Notes: a model not told the origin generated them from the sequence alone. 64,000 nucleotides of DNA from Patiria pectinifera (GCA_029964075.1 CM057149.1:31200197-31264196); one strand, 5' to 3'. Positions 32,499-44,563 are shown, numbered from the stretch's first letter. A program made the numbers and translations.

Positions 32499-35400
32499 AT
32501 GGTGTCCAGTTCAGTTGTTCTCACTGCTGGAGCAATCACTGCAATTTGCTACGTCGTCTATCTGATTGTGGGTTTACTACAAGGCATACGCAAGCAACGA
32601 GCGGCCTTGAAACAATGGCCAGGACTGCCAACACACTGGCTGTATGGCAACATTCACCAGGTAGCAATAAACAGCATTCATGAATACCCGAGACAGTTTA
32701 CCCATTCCTATCGATCGAGAGCCGTGGGTGGTTTTAAAGCCAGAGTCCATCATTTGCCTCTATCCAAAAAGTAACTGTCGTAACTATTGTTGAAAAACAT
32801 ACTTGGTTGAAAGATAGTAAGGGGACTAAACTCCCTGTAGAATCATTCTTTCTGGCTACCTGTCATTTTGAAGAAATCAACGAAAGAAGGCATTTCCAAC
32901 GGTGCGTCTTAAGAAGCACCGTTGGAAATTTCTGTTAGTAGTTCGTTTTTTTATTCGGCGAAGCGCGAGCAAGCGTTGGCACGACGCACACGTGCGCATG
33001 GATGCTATAATCCGTCGGATCGTTGCGCGACATCGCGTAGCTGCAATCGGCTCAGTGAGAACGTGTCTCGGACACTGAATTCAGGCCCAACTCAAAACAT
33101 GATTCATGAAATCAAGATCTTTAATTGCTGTTTTACTCGAAATGTACAGCTGAAGCTGAGCTGAAACTTCATCAGATCAGTTGTTCAGCACCCTTTTTTA
33201 GATTTTGAGCACTTTTGTTGCTTCAAACGAACAAAATGCACAAATTACAAATGATGGACTATACCTTTAAACAGGGAATAAATGTATGCTTGGAGGTATT
33301 AAATACTATGTTTAAGACTGGTTGGAGTCTGGAATGCTGATAATTATCGGAGCCAAAGGCGACGGTAATTATCAGCATCCAGACTAATACTGACCAAGCA
33401 CATATTTGTTCCCATTCATAAATACTTTTTCAGTCCAAAAGTCAAAACAAGTCATAATTAAAAATTTCTAACGATTTTGTTCATCAATTTTACTTCATGT
33501 TTTTCGAAACACCCCTCTAGCTTTATAATGGAGTGTCCAGCTCGCGAGTAAGATGTAAACAACGCCTTCAATGGAGATTGGCGTGCGTCGCGCATACTGC
33601 GCGATGTTGCGCAGATGCAGCTGTGGCGATCGAGTGCGTTGTGAATTTAGGACTGTGAAATACTGACCCACTGGTAGTATTTTGCATGTCTACGTGAGGA
33701 TTGTGAACGTTCAACCAATAAAACCCTAAAAGGCACTGGATTTCAAAGGAGTCAAAATTTCATGTGACAAGTGGACCAGCCAGCCATGTCTTTATCATCC
33801 GTTTAAAACCGGCCACGTGACAGGAATGATCAATGGGAATGGGTCTTAGGTATTTATGAATGGTTGATAAAACACCGGTTGGCTGGTTTTAAACACTTTT
33901 TCAGTGTCACATGAAATTTGGACTCCAATGAAATCTGATCCCTTTTACCCTTTTATTGGTTGAACATTCACAATCTTCACTTAGGCATGCGCGATTCTAC
34001 TAAAAGAGTCTATATTTCATAGAGTCCTAAATTCACACTACACCGGCACAGCTGCATTCTGCGCCACATCGCGCAGTATGCCACATCTCACAGTATGCCA
34101 CATCTCATGCAAGAAGATTTTTAGTACTAGCAAGAGGCGCATATATAAGCTAGAGGGGTGTTTAAAAAAACATGAAGAAAATTGTTGAACAAAGTTGTTG
34201 GAAATATAAATGTTTTACTTGTTGTGACTTTTTGACCCCCTGAAAGGTATTTATGAGTGAGAAAAAATATCTGCTTGGCCGGTTTTGACTAGTACGTTTA
34301 AAACCGGCTCAGGGGCCTGGACGCGGTAAACGATATACCTTTCAGTCAAAAATGATAAATACCTTTCGGTCAAATAGTCAAAACCAGTCATAAATTCACA
34401 CATTTCCAATGGTTTTGTTCAGTCATTTTACATCATGTTTTGTGAAGCACAGCTCTGGCCATGTCTAATGTACATGTATGTGCCTCATGCGCGTAGTGCT
34501 AAAAATCGCATTGGCGCACGCGGCGCATACTGCGCGATGTGGTGCAGAATTCATTGACGTTTTACCGGTGGCTGAAAACCACCCACGTGACGGGATCCCG
34601 ACCCATAGGAATTGGTAAACTGTCTCAGATATTTATGAATTTCAAATTGAGCCATCAAATGTCAATACATCATGATAAGAGAAAATTTGCATCTTTTTGT
34701 GAGGTTCTGAAAATATCGGGGGGGAACGTCCTGATCTAACTTGAACAAGGAGCTCTTTTATTTTTTAACACAGGTAACAAATACTCAGAAGACTGTTAAA
34801 TATGTTGTACATTCTTTCTGAATTTAGCATCCAATGTTTGACGCCAAAGTGCGCAGTCAGGGTGGGGAGGAAGGCTTTCGATTTCATCGGGAGCTGACAG
34901 CCCGTTATCCTAGAGGCTTCTACTTCTTCCTGGGCCCCACACGCGGCGTCTTGACGGCCAACCATCCGGACATCATGAGACCAATTATGAAGAGTGGAGG
35001 TGAGACGAGAAATTAAAAAAAAACACCTTCATTGAATAAAGCAAAGAAAAAAAATCTGCGTTTCCGGTTAACCCACCAAACCTAAAAATTCAGGCAGAAC
35101 CTAACTCCTTTTATTGAAAAAATTAAATAAATAAATAGATGAAAAGTCATGGTGCTGCCCCCATGCAAAAAAAAAACATAACAAAATTTAAAATGAAATC
35201 CACAAAATCTCAGGGACAGCAATTTGTCCAAAATTCTGCCAATTTCTGGGGTGAAAGTAGCCGTGATACCAAAGCCTCTGCCAAAAATGAAATCACTAGT
35301 TTGCTCATGAATGTGGTACTTCACATTACCTGAAAAACCGAAGGTCGCAAAAATACCTTAAGAAATGGCAATATGAAAACCGTAACAAAAACCCAAACCA

Positions 35401-38400
35401 ATTTTACACCTTTTTCTCTCCTACCTTGAACTAGATCCGAAGCCACTCGAACAAGGCCAGCCCAGCTACCACTTCGCCGTGCCCTGGTTAGGGGAAGGCT
35501 TACTCATTGCTAAGGGTGACAAGTGGTTCCGCAACCGACGCCTACTCACCCCGGCCTTCCACTTTGATGTGCTCAAGCCATATATGGGAGTCTTCAACGA
35601 AGCTGTGGATATCTTGCTGGTGAGTTTGGAACCTGTGCCCAATACACGGATCCATTGACCAGTTCGCGTCGGAGGACGTGATAACACGCAATGGCTGTTT
35701 TTATACACAGGCACGGCTGACGGGTTAAGACGTCAAGATTGCCTCGCCTCGCCTCCAGGCGACGTCTTAACACGCCAATCCCTTGTGTCTTTAAGTCTGT
35801 GAAGTCTGTTGAGGCAGACCGTGTGTTGATCTTGAATTGGCCAGTGGGCACAGCCTATTTTTGTACAATTTACGCTCCAGTGCACCTCCCAGAGTATTGA
35901 AACATATGAGGTTTTGGTATGAAAGAAATATCGTACAAATACTGTTGCAATTACTCTTGCAAATCAGTATTTGTGGCGTTTGGCTGTATATTAGAATTTG
36001 GCCGGAAAAGTTTTCAGCAAAAGTAATCCCTGCACAAAGTGGTTAAAGGCATATAGGATCATTTGCTTTTCATGCATTTTGTTCATTTCCAATAATACCA
36101 TCCCTCAAAATCCATAAAAGAGTGTTCAAAACTTAACCTATTGAAATTTCAGCTCAGTGTATAGTACACTTTTGGGTGAGCAGTTTCCTGTCAAATTTGC
36201 CTGCTTGTCGGGTGTCTTCGCAGGACAAAATGGACAGTTACGCTGAGAGTGGGGAGAGTTTTGAAGTGTCCAAGAACGTCAGCGCGTGCACCCTGGATAT
36301 TCTCCTCCGATGTGCCTTCACCCAGGAGATGAACTGCCAGACCAGCGGGTGAGTGGATCAAATGCCCAAATTGTTGTGTGCCAAAGAAAAGGACGTTAGG
36401 AGCACAGACACGTAGAAGTTAGTTTTTGAGATAATCCATTTTAAAGGTTTTTGTGCTCCCATTTACTAAAAAATCACCAAAGGCAGAAATTTTGACCGAT
36501 AAAATTTATTAATAATTTGAATAATATTTTGCATTTTTAAAATGAAAATTGTACTTAACTTTCAAGTTATTTACAATGTTATCAAAGTAACCTCTTGCCA
36601 AGGACACCCTGCTTTACCTCTGCCCTTCAGGGGACGTAAAGGCACTGGGAACATATTTTGTTTTACGTGTTTTAAGCAATTGAAAACATGATTACGTTGT
36701 TTTGCTGGAGAAAGGTAATGAACAACTGCCTTCCGTCTTTTTTAATCTGTTAGTAATTTTTTTTTATAGCTTTTTGAGTAAACATTGAAAAAAATTTAAA
36801 GATTTCCATGCACTTATTGTTTACCCTAATAACCTGAACTTGCCCTTTCGACACCCTTTTGACCCTTATGACCTAAAGGGGGTATTTACAACCCCCCCCC
36901 CAATATTTTGTAAAGACTGCCCTTTTCCATTGAAATGTCCCTTTTTCACCAGCTCTTGGGGCCAAAAAAATAATAGTTCTGCTTCTGATTACATGCCTTT
37001 CAAAAATAGGGTCGGTCGGTAGGAATTTTTTTATGGGATATTAAATGTTATTATCTGGACTCTTTTTTTTTTGAGTTCTTGAAAAAAAGTGCAGCTGGCA
37101 GTGGCAGGCAGCAGCCCTAGCCTTCTTTTTTAATTTTGCATATTTATCTCCCTGAAAGCGCCATTGTCTGTTTGTGTGCATACTGGTTGGTTTTGAACAG
37201 CGCCTGGATTTACGGAGTCAGAGTGTCCGGAGAAGCATTTCCAGCACGGAGCACCAAGTCACCTTTCAAGATTTTAACCTCCCCCTATAAAAATGACCTT
37301 ACTACGCCCCTGATTACAATGCCACTAATCTGGGTCTTGCATTTGACATTGGTGTTTGACTTGGCTGTTTTATCTTGTCTTTTTTCAAAAATAGTGTTTT
37401 TTCGGCCAAAAATAATCCCGGCAGCAAGTGGTTAAAAAAAAAAAGTTATGGGAAAGTAGATTTGGTCAGGTCACTTGAGTTTAGCAAAACAATGTGGAAA
37501 TTTAAAATGAAAAAATAAAACCCACAGATTAGAAACAAAATGGTTTGGATATTTATTTTGTTTGTGCTCGATTTTAGTATAATCAAAACTGATTTTGGAC
37601 TTCTTTTTTTTTTTTTTTTTGCAGTGATCACCCTTATGTACAAGCTGTGGGTGAGCTGACTGGAGATATAATTGAAAGATGCTTGTAAGTATGTGTCGGA
37701 CAAAACATAATTACCCTTGTGTTATGTTTCAAAATTGGAAGGGAAAAAAAAACACAACCTGTAGTAAATCTCACGAAGCTTGGGATTTCCCAGTTACTTG
37801 TCTGTCAACTGAATAGGATTCTTTTCTTTTTTTACCCCCGTTTTCGGACCAGTAATTTTGTGTACTACTTTGACGTCTTCTTCAACTTGTCCAGTCTGGG
37901 AAAGAGGTTCCATAAGAACTGCGACCTTGTGCACCGATTTGCTGACAATGTCATCACTGGTCGCCGTGGGGAACTGGTAATGATTATCATACACGGTGCT
38001 TGTGCATCAAAATGCTTCATTCATTTAAAGGGAATGTACACCATTGGCTTTTGCTGTGATTTTCAGAAATGAACTATTTGGGGGGTTTATATGATAGATC
38101 AAATATTGTTACACTGACATGTTTGAAGTTTTTTGTTCGAAAATGCTTGAAAAACCAAGAAAAACAAAAATGTTCAAGTAGTCTGGTTCCCTGACTCCGC
38201 CAAAGATAAAATGGATCAATTTCCAGATGCCGGAAAATTGTAAGGTAAGGGAACAAGTCTAGCTGGCCTACACCCGTTCATAAATATGTAACCAATAGCA
38301 AACAAAATTTGAACTGAATAAAAAATGGTAAATTTGGAACAGTAGTTGCAAAATGGTTAGTTTTTTCCAACGGTGGTCGGCCGACCACCGCTGGAAATGT

Positions 38401-41400
38401 ATACAAAAATATCATTTTCTTAAAAATGACTTCACACCAGGTGCCATAATTTTACAGGATGCTTTAGACTGTCATTTACCAACATCCTAGTAAGGTATTT
38501 CGTAAAAACTTGGTAGTTATATTTTTCAATGTTTGCAAATGTTGTATATTCCCTTTAACAAATTGTTGACTGCTGTGATGTAGTGTTCTGCAAAGCGGAC
38601 GTGAAACTGACCCGACCTGAAACAGACGTCGGGTCGGGTCGGGTCGGGTCGGTTTGTCCATCATTTCAGTCTTTTCTAAATAGGGGTGTGCATCGGAACT
38701 GGGTGCCCGGGTGCCCGGGTACCCAACTGCTGATGTCAGGAAACGGAAACTTAACAAATTACTTAGTTACTTCTCAGACAATGAAAAAAGAAGGTTTTGA
38801 ATGTCACTTGTGGGTTTTTTGCAAATGAAAACCAGGCTAAATTGAAAATCAAAACAGATTTCATGTTTATGGCATTCTAACATGCGACAGATGACGGTCG
38901 CAAAAGTTGCAGATTACTTGGTAAAGCTATAAAAGCCCTTCAGACAACTTTCAGGATTTGAAAATTGGGGGGTTGGTTTCTTGTACGGGTACCCGGGTAC
39001 ATGTACCCATGTTTTACCTCAGTGGGGTACCCTTTTCCTGTGCTACCAGTAAATGCACACCACTACTACTCTCTAATTTACACAACCCCAAAACTGAGCG
39101 AAATGCGTAAGGCCAAAAAAAAAAGTCACCAGTTTCTGGTCCGTGCGCGCATCGCTGTAGCATGCGTATTGGCAGAATTAATTTTTTTTATATTTCAATG
39201 TAAGATGATGTCTCAAAACCGCCAAACTTACTGGTTTAACTGGAATCCTGCTGCTGCACAATTTTAACGTGTTTTTAGATGGGTTTACGATCAAGTATAA
39301 GCTTTATGTGGCCTCTCTGGACTCCTGTAATATTTGCACTAAGTTTAGTCGGGCATCATTTACAGTCATCAGCTGACATTTGAAGAAAAGAAAACAGGGA
39401 AAAAAAATGCGTCGCCGCACCACTGTCCAATGTAAGATGATGTCTCAAAACCACCAAACTCACTGGTTTAACTGGAATCCTGCTGCTGCACAATTTTAAC
39501 GTGTTTTTAGATGGGTTTACGATCGAGTATAAGCTTTATGTGGCCTCTCTGGGCTCCCATATATTTTGCACTAAATTTAGTCGGGCACCATTTGCGGACA
39601 GTGTTGTAATGTTGTAATTGTGCGTCTGGAAGCCATACTGAGGGAGCCATGGTCATGTATCTGGAACCTGTAAATGCTTTTTAATTAGCGCAATATGTAT
39701 AAAGGGAGCCAACTAATGACCAGCCTGGCAGCATATGTACAATGTCGATGTCGCTGTATAGTTAACGTTACCGTTTTCTCTGATTTGTTTCTTGACTATT
39801 CAAATTTCCTGAAGAATGTTCGTGTCGGTCGTGATTGTAAGTTGGTGCAGAATTCTCAAGCCTTTTGGCCTCAAGCTCCACCCTGAAGGATATTTTTGAG
39901 AAGTTTAAGGGGATCAAAGTGTCATCTGCAACATCAGCCGACATTTGTAGAAGAAAAAAGTAGGGGCAAGCTCCATACCAGACACGGAGACTTTTTGTTT
40001 TGGCCTAATGTGTCCAATATTTTTGAGGGGTTATTTGCACACTAGAGTCCATGAACAGTGTGGTACTCAACGCTGTTACCAACAATAGCATACAGTATAC
40101 CAACGCTGCCCTCAATTGAGGTAAAGTGTCAAGCCCAAGAACACACGTGTTTAGTAAGTCTGATGCCAAGCAAATGTTCTTGGAGATGGCGTCATGAGTT
40201 TTAAAATCAAACTCCTCGACCATTCATCCACAACACCTCGGGGTTAATTTGCTCCTAGTTTCTTTGCAGAATTTAATACTCCATGACACGGACGTTTTCA
40301 GTGTTTCTTAGAAATTCTTACAAGTGTCCCTGATCTGGTTTATAACTGAAGGAAAAGGGCCAAGCTGCCCAGGCTGACGGTTCTTCCAGACGTAAGTACC
40401 TAGACTTCCTGGACATCCTTCTCTCTGCTCGCGACGAAGACGGCAAGGGGCTGACGGATCTGGAGATTCGTAACGAGGTGGACACGTTTCTCTTCGAGGG
40501 CCACGACACCACGGCCAGCAGCCTGACCTGGATCCTGTACTTTCTAGCGCTGTATCCTGAGCATCAGGCAAGAGTCCAAGAAGAAATTGACGAAGTGCTC
40601 TCGTGCCGTGACTCGGACAACATTGGATGGTAAGCAGTGGGGTTTAGAGGTATGGTAGATCATTTTTGTCATTTGTGCATTTGTTTGTTTGAAGCAACAA
40701 AAGTGCTCGAAATGTAAAGACAGATGCTTAAAGTTATAGTCCATCATTTGTAATTTGTGCATTTTGTTCGTTTGAAGCAACAAAGTGCTCAAAATCTAAA
40801 GAAGGGTACTGAACAACTAACCTGATGAAGTTTCAGCTCAGCTTCAGCTGTATGTTCTGAGAAAAACAGCATTCTAGGATCTCAATTTCAAATCAAAAGT
40901 TGCTGAATCATGTTTTGAATTGCGCTTGAATTCAGCGTCCGAGAAACGTTCTCGCTGAGCCGAATGCAGCTACGCGATGTCGCGCACTGATCTGACGAAT
41001 TATAGCAACCGGGGGTGCGTGTGCGTCGTGCCAATGCTTGCGCGCGCTTCGCTGAATAACGAAACGAACTACTAATTTAAATTTTCCTACGGTGCGTCTT
41101 AAGAAGCACCGTTGGAAAGGCCTTCTTTTGTTGATTACTTCAAAATGACAGCTTGCCAGAAAGAATAATTTCACAGGGAGTTTAGTCCCCTTACTATCTT
41201 TCAATCAAGTATGTTTTTCAACAATAATTACGCCAGCTACTTTTCGGATAGCTGCAAATGATGGACTATAGCTTTAACAACTAACCTGATGAAATTTTAG
41301 CTCAGTGAATGTTGTATATTCCGGGAAAACTATTCTAGATAGGATCTCGGTTTCAATTCAAAAGTTGCCGATTCATGATTTCAATTGCGCCCGAAATCAG

Positions 41401-44006
41401 CATCCAGGACACATTCTCATTCAGCCGATTGCAGCTACGCGATGTCACGCACTGAACTGACAGGTAATAGCAACCGTGCACCCGTGTGCGTCCTGTCAAC
41501 GCTTGCGCGCACCCATTCATGGATTCGCTGAGTTACAAACCAACTACTAACAGAATTTTCCAAAAGTGAGTCACTTGACGCATCTTTGCTGGGAAATGGC
41601 CTTCTTTAATTGTATTTTAATTGTTTTTTAATTGATTTTTTTCAAAATGACAGCATGCCAGAAAGAATAATTTCACAGGGACTGTATTGCCATTACTAGG
41701 GAATATACAACGGAATATACAACATTTGCTTTTGCTGTAATTTCAGAAATGGATGGATTTGGGGGATAAGTATTTATAGGAAATATTGTTACACTGACTT
41801 GTTTGAAGTTTTTTATTCATAGATGCTGGAAAATCCGAGAAAAACAATCATGTTCTTGTAGTCTGGTTCCCTGACCCCACATAAGATGAAATTGTAAGGT
41901 CAGGGAACCAGTCTTGCTGGCTTGTACCCATTTCATAGGAGTGTAATCGATTGCACAAAAATGCGGACTATTGGGGCAGCATTTTAAAAAAATTGCTGTT
42001 GGCAAGTTTTAATTTTTTTTTTTTATTCTTAATGTAATTCTTTCAGGGATGATCTTGCTAAGTTCCCGTACCTTGTTCAGTGTTTGAAAGAGTCGTTGCG
42101 CATCTACCCGCCGGTGCCATTCATCCAGCGAGTTATTCAAAATGACGTGGAGATTGACGGCAAGGTTTTACCGGCTGGGACAACACTGGACGTGTCTGTG
42201 TACAATCTTCATCACAACCCGGAGATATGGCCCGATCACATGGTAAGAAACAAAGCGGTTTCCTTCACTTGGGAAAAAAAGAAAGAAAAAAAAAGAACAT
42301 TTTTGTCCTCATTGTGCAGTTTCATAAAATTGAAATTCATAAGTACGTATGTGTTTACCCATTTTCAGTTCACAGATTAATAAAGCCTAGGAACAAAGAC
42401 ATAGAAAAGCAATTGTTAATTGTTTAAGCAAGAAAGGCCTGACCAAAGAGTTCACAATCCACCTCCACCCTGTTGAAACAGCGCCCTCTTGGGACAGTCA
42501 GAAGAAAACTTGTACTGCACATTTTGATTTTTGGGTGTCAATTTTGAACTCATTATTACCTCCTCCAAGGAGGTTATACAGTTGAGTCTCGTTAATACAA
42601 ACTCGTTCGGACCTAGCCAAATTGTTTGTTATATCAGAATTTTGTATTAAGAGGAATATCAGCCCCACTCATTGTGCACATAAATGCACAGTCGGGACCA
42701 AGGCTTTATGTTTGTTATAACCAAAATTTGTATTAGCAGAGTTTGTACTAAGGAGAGTTGACTGTATTTTCATTGGCATGGGTTAGTATGTTGACAAGAT
42801 AAATCCAAAAGTTATAGACCGATTTGCATGAACATTTTTTTAGGGGTGGTCCTTGGTACAAGGACAAATCCATTAGATTTTGGAAGTGATCCGGATCTGT
42901 GTCTGGATCCAGGATTTTTTGTAAGGATTCTTCACCATTTATGCGAGTATTTCTTTTGGGTGTACTGACATTATGGCGGGGAATTGTTTAGCCTTTGCTT
43001 TCTAGTTTTTCAATTGTTTTCTTCTTACGTTACTCACAGGAATACATTCCAGATCGCTTCTCACCTGAAAATATCCAGAAGATAGACCCCTTCGCCTATC
43101 TTCCATTTGCAGCTGGACCTAGGTGAGCTTTATAAAGAACCCCTCAAAATTGAGAGTACATCTACTAGAACAAAAGTACTGGGTACGAGGCTTTCGAGTC
43201 ATAAATCACACTTTGAAGTGCTTGGGTGCAGAGTACTGCAATTGTACTTCCAAGAGCTTAGTTGAGGATGGAGCACAAGTGGTGCGAATACACAACATGC
43301 CAGGACGCTTATGGTGCTGTGGACATGGATGAGTATCAACGAAAACTACTCCTGAAAGCCTGCAAAAAGCCGTACTTTTAGGCCAAAAAAAATAAGTCTC
43401 CGGTTTTTGGTATGGAGCTTGTCCAAAAAGTGGTGCGGCGACGCGGCTTTTTTTTTTTTTTACCTGACTTTTTTGCTTCAAATGTCGGCTGATGACTGCA
43501 AATGGTGCCCGACTAAACTTAGTGCAAATATATGGGAGTCCAGAGAGGCCACAAAAAGCTTATTCTCGATCATAACCCCATCTAAAAACACGTTAAAATT
43601 GTGCAGTAGCAGGATTCCAGTCAAACCAGTGAGTTTGGCGGTTTTGAGACATCATCTTTCATTGAAAAAAAACCTTTTTCATTTTGCCGACGCGCATGGC
43701 TACGGCGACGCGCGCGCATACCAGAAACCGGAGACTTTTTTTTTTGGGCCTTATCCTGATTTTTTTCCCCAAACACCTGCTCTTGTCCTGTCCTGTTTGA
43801 AAATAAGACCGTTTCCCTCCTTTCCTCCCCCCAGAAACTGCATCGGGCAGAACTTTGCCATGAATGAAGAGAAGGTGCTCCTGGCCCGACTCCTGCGACG
43901 ATTCCACATCGAGCTGGACCCGGACCACCCTGTGGTCCTGTCCAATCACTTAATCCTCAAAGCCCACCATGACATCAAGATCAAGATCACCAAGAGGAAG
44001 CTCTGA
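32499..44006 (+). CDS. CYP4: Cytochrome P450, CYP4 class, 10 exons, 518 aa
   Basis: Exons are 32499-32660, 34828-34999, 35435-35619, 36224-36348, 37625-37684, 37853-37976, 40352-40629, 42047-42242, 43040-43122 and 43835-44006. All junctions are GT-AG and phases match to TGA at 44004. The start is the ATG giving [11 protein letters not shown], followed by an ER membrane anchor (residues ~4-28) and the proline hinge WPGLPTHW. Visible signatures are the CYP4 I-helix motif [16 protein letters not shown] (318-333), whose Glu325 is the residue that links covalently to haem in CYP4 enzymes; the K-helix ExxR (Glu384-Arg387); [10 protein letters not shown] after it; and the haem loop PFAAGPRNCIG with axial Cys464. 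CYP4 enzymes omega-hydroxylate fatty acids and eicosanoids with NADPH and P450 reductase; the substrate here is unknown. The acceptor of exon 7 is the least certain junction (poor pyrimidine tract; an alternative lies 6 bp downstream). Introns 1, 6, 7, 8 and 9 carry MITEs. Confidence 0.92.
32738..33266 (-). mobile_element. TTAA-flanked hairpin MITE S, copy in P450 intron 1
   Basis: Flanked by TTAA at 32734-32737 and 33267-33270. The ends are AGCCAGAGTCCATCATTTG and, inverted, CAAATGATGGACTATACCT. It matches 40732-41273 in opposite orientation, including a central hairpin (CAACGGTGCGTCTTAAGAAG, about 32898-32917, with its paired arm following). It starts 77 bp after the exon 1 donor. Confidence 0.75.
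33327..33384. repeat. Strong 58 bp stem-loop
   Basis: GTCTGGAATGCTGATAATTA pairs with TAATTATCAGCATCCAGAC around a loop of about 15 bp (GGAGCCAAAGGCGAC). It lies just left of the larger palindrome at 33395-34285. Confidence 0.75.
33395..34285. mobile_element. 890 bp imperfect palindrome in P450 intron 1
   Basis: Outer pairing is CCAAGCACATATTT with AAATATCTGCTTGG. Inner pairs include AAACACCCCTCTAGCTTTATA with TATAAGCTAGAGGGGTGTTT, and TGAATTTAGGACT with AGTCCTAAATTCA, around an axis near 33840. Arms of the same family recur at about 34345-34560. No reading frame or clear target duplication is visible. Confidence 0.72.
34345..34625 (+). repeat. One-arm relative of the 33.4-34.3 kb palindrome
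   Basis: Contains GATAAATACCTTTCGGTC, AGTCAAAACCAGTCATAAAT, TTTTGTTCAGTCATTTTACA and GCGCATACTGCGCGATGT in the order seen in the left arm of the palindrome. Confidence 0.65.
36040..36175 (+). repeat. Truncated MITE S relative (P450 intron 3)
   Basis: Begins at TTAAAGGCATATAGGATCAT and includes TGCATTTTGTTC and GAAATTTCAGCTCAGTG as in the full S copies. It ends shortly before exon 4. Confidence 0.5.
38029..38554 (+). mobile_element. TTAA-flanked MITE T, full copy in P450 intron 6
   Basis: The ends AGGGAATGTACACC and, inverted, TGTATATTCCCT lie between TTAA at 38025-38028 and 38555-38558. An internal stem is formed by GTCTGGTTCCCTGAC and the following GGTAAGGGAACAAGTC. Partial copies occur at 41695-41965 (+) and 57912-58176 (-). 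It starts 52 bp after the exon 6 donor. Because TTTAAA is palindromic, the exact boundary is uncertain by a base. Confidence 0.7.
38626..38652 (+). repeat. (GGGTC)n microsatellite
   Basis: About five tandem GGGTC units in intron 6 of the P450 gene, preceded by an inverted GACCCGACCTG motif. Confidence 0.8.
38681..39065. mobile_element. Possible hAT-like MITE in P450 intron 6
   Basis: TAGGGGTGTGCAT at the left pairs with ATGCACACCACTA at the right, and both ends have GGTACCCGGGT-like subterminal motifs. No exact 8 bp duplication is visible, so the boundaries and class are tentative. Confidence 0.5.
39111..40005 (-). mobile_element. PIF/Harbinger-type MITE, rearranged copy (P450 intron 6)
   Basis: Terminal GGCCAAAAAAAAAAGTCACC and, inverted, GGAGACTTTTTGTTTTGGCC lie between TAA at 39108-39110 and 40006-40008. 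The interior is duplicated: GATGATGTCTCAAAACC... occurs at about 39207 and again at about 39433. A ~335 bp foreign stretch (about 39602-39937) follows. It is an inverted, enlarged relative of 24064-24428. Confidence 0.8.
40732..41273 (+). mobile_element. TTAA-flanked hairpin MITE S, copy in P450 intron 7
   Basis: Flanked by TTAA at 40728-40731 and 41274-41277. The ends are AGTTATAGTCCATCATTTG and, inverted, CAAATGATGGACTATAGCT. The body matches the intron 1 copy in opposite orientation, including the central CGGTGCGTCTTAAGAAGCACCG hairpin region near 41092-41115. Confidence 0.78.
41278..41965 (+). repeat. Partial MITE S joined to partial MITE T
   Basis: From 41278 the sequence follows the S copy (AACCTGATGAAATTTTAGCTC, GATGTCACGCACTGAACTG, CAGAAAGAATAATTTCACAGGGA). 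It changes near 41695 to T (GGGAATATACAACATTTGC, TTACACTGACTTGTTTGAAG, GTCTGGTTCCCTGACC). It is a nested or abutting pair of broken elements. Confidence 0.6.
42579..42764. mobile_element. pogo/Tigger-like MITE, TA target duplication (P450 intron 8)
   Basis: The 186 bp element has ends CAGTTGAGTCTCGTTAATAC and, inverted, GTACTAAGGAGAGTTGACTG, between TA at 42577-42578 and 42765-42766. The CAGT-GA-TCTCGTTA terminus is characteristic of pogo-type elements. It is non-coding. Confidence 0.85.
43381..43750. mobile_element. PIF/Harbinger-type MITE, copy in P450 intron 9
   Basis: Nearly identical to 24064-24428. It is bounded by TTA at 43378-43380 and 43751-43753 and ends 84 bp before exon 10. One frame stays open through it into the last exon (43407-44006). 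Confidence 0.88.
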
Positions 44007-44136
44007 TTTCTAATGCCATCCAACAGAAAATCTGTCAACAAATCCATCCACTTTGCTTCAATAGTGCCTGATCCTTGTCCATTCAGGAGTTGTAGAATGT
44101 TGCTAGGATGACTAATGCAAATAAGTGCCGTCCAAA

Positions 44137-44142
44137 ATAAAT
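44137..44142 (+). terminator. Possible poly(A) signal of the P450 gene
   Basis: AATAAA 131 bp after the stop codon. A second AATAAA lies at 44492-44497. Neither has confirming evidence beyond position. Confidence 0.3.
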
Positions 44143-44563
44143 TGACAGCCATGCGAATGCATGCCCTCTCTACTGACCTATTTCCAATCCAAGACATTTG
44201 TCAATGCGCCTGTTTGTTTCATTCCAGATCCTGTTCGATATCATGTGATCCAGCGCCGTGCAAAAACAAAGGGAAAAACTCTCGCGTGCCGAACTCTTTA
44301 GGGCGCACACGAATGTCCTCTGCTTCAGATTTGAAGGCAGAAAGGCTATTTTTTTGTAGGCTATTTTTTTTATCTATAATTTCCAGAAAAAGTAAATCAA
44401 TCGTACTACATTTAATGCTCAAAGTACACTCTGAAAGAATTATGAAGACATATTGTTACACACAAGCTCATTTGATGCTTCGAATCTACTAAATAAAATT
44501 ACGTTTTCTCCTGTCCATCGTTCACATCGCAATCTTTGATCTTGTGAACCCACCTTGCAAGCA

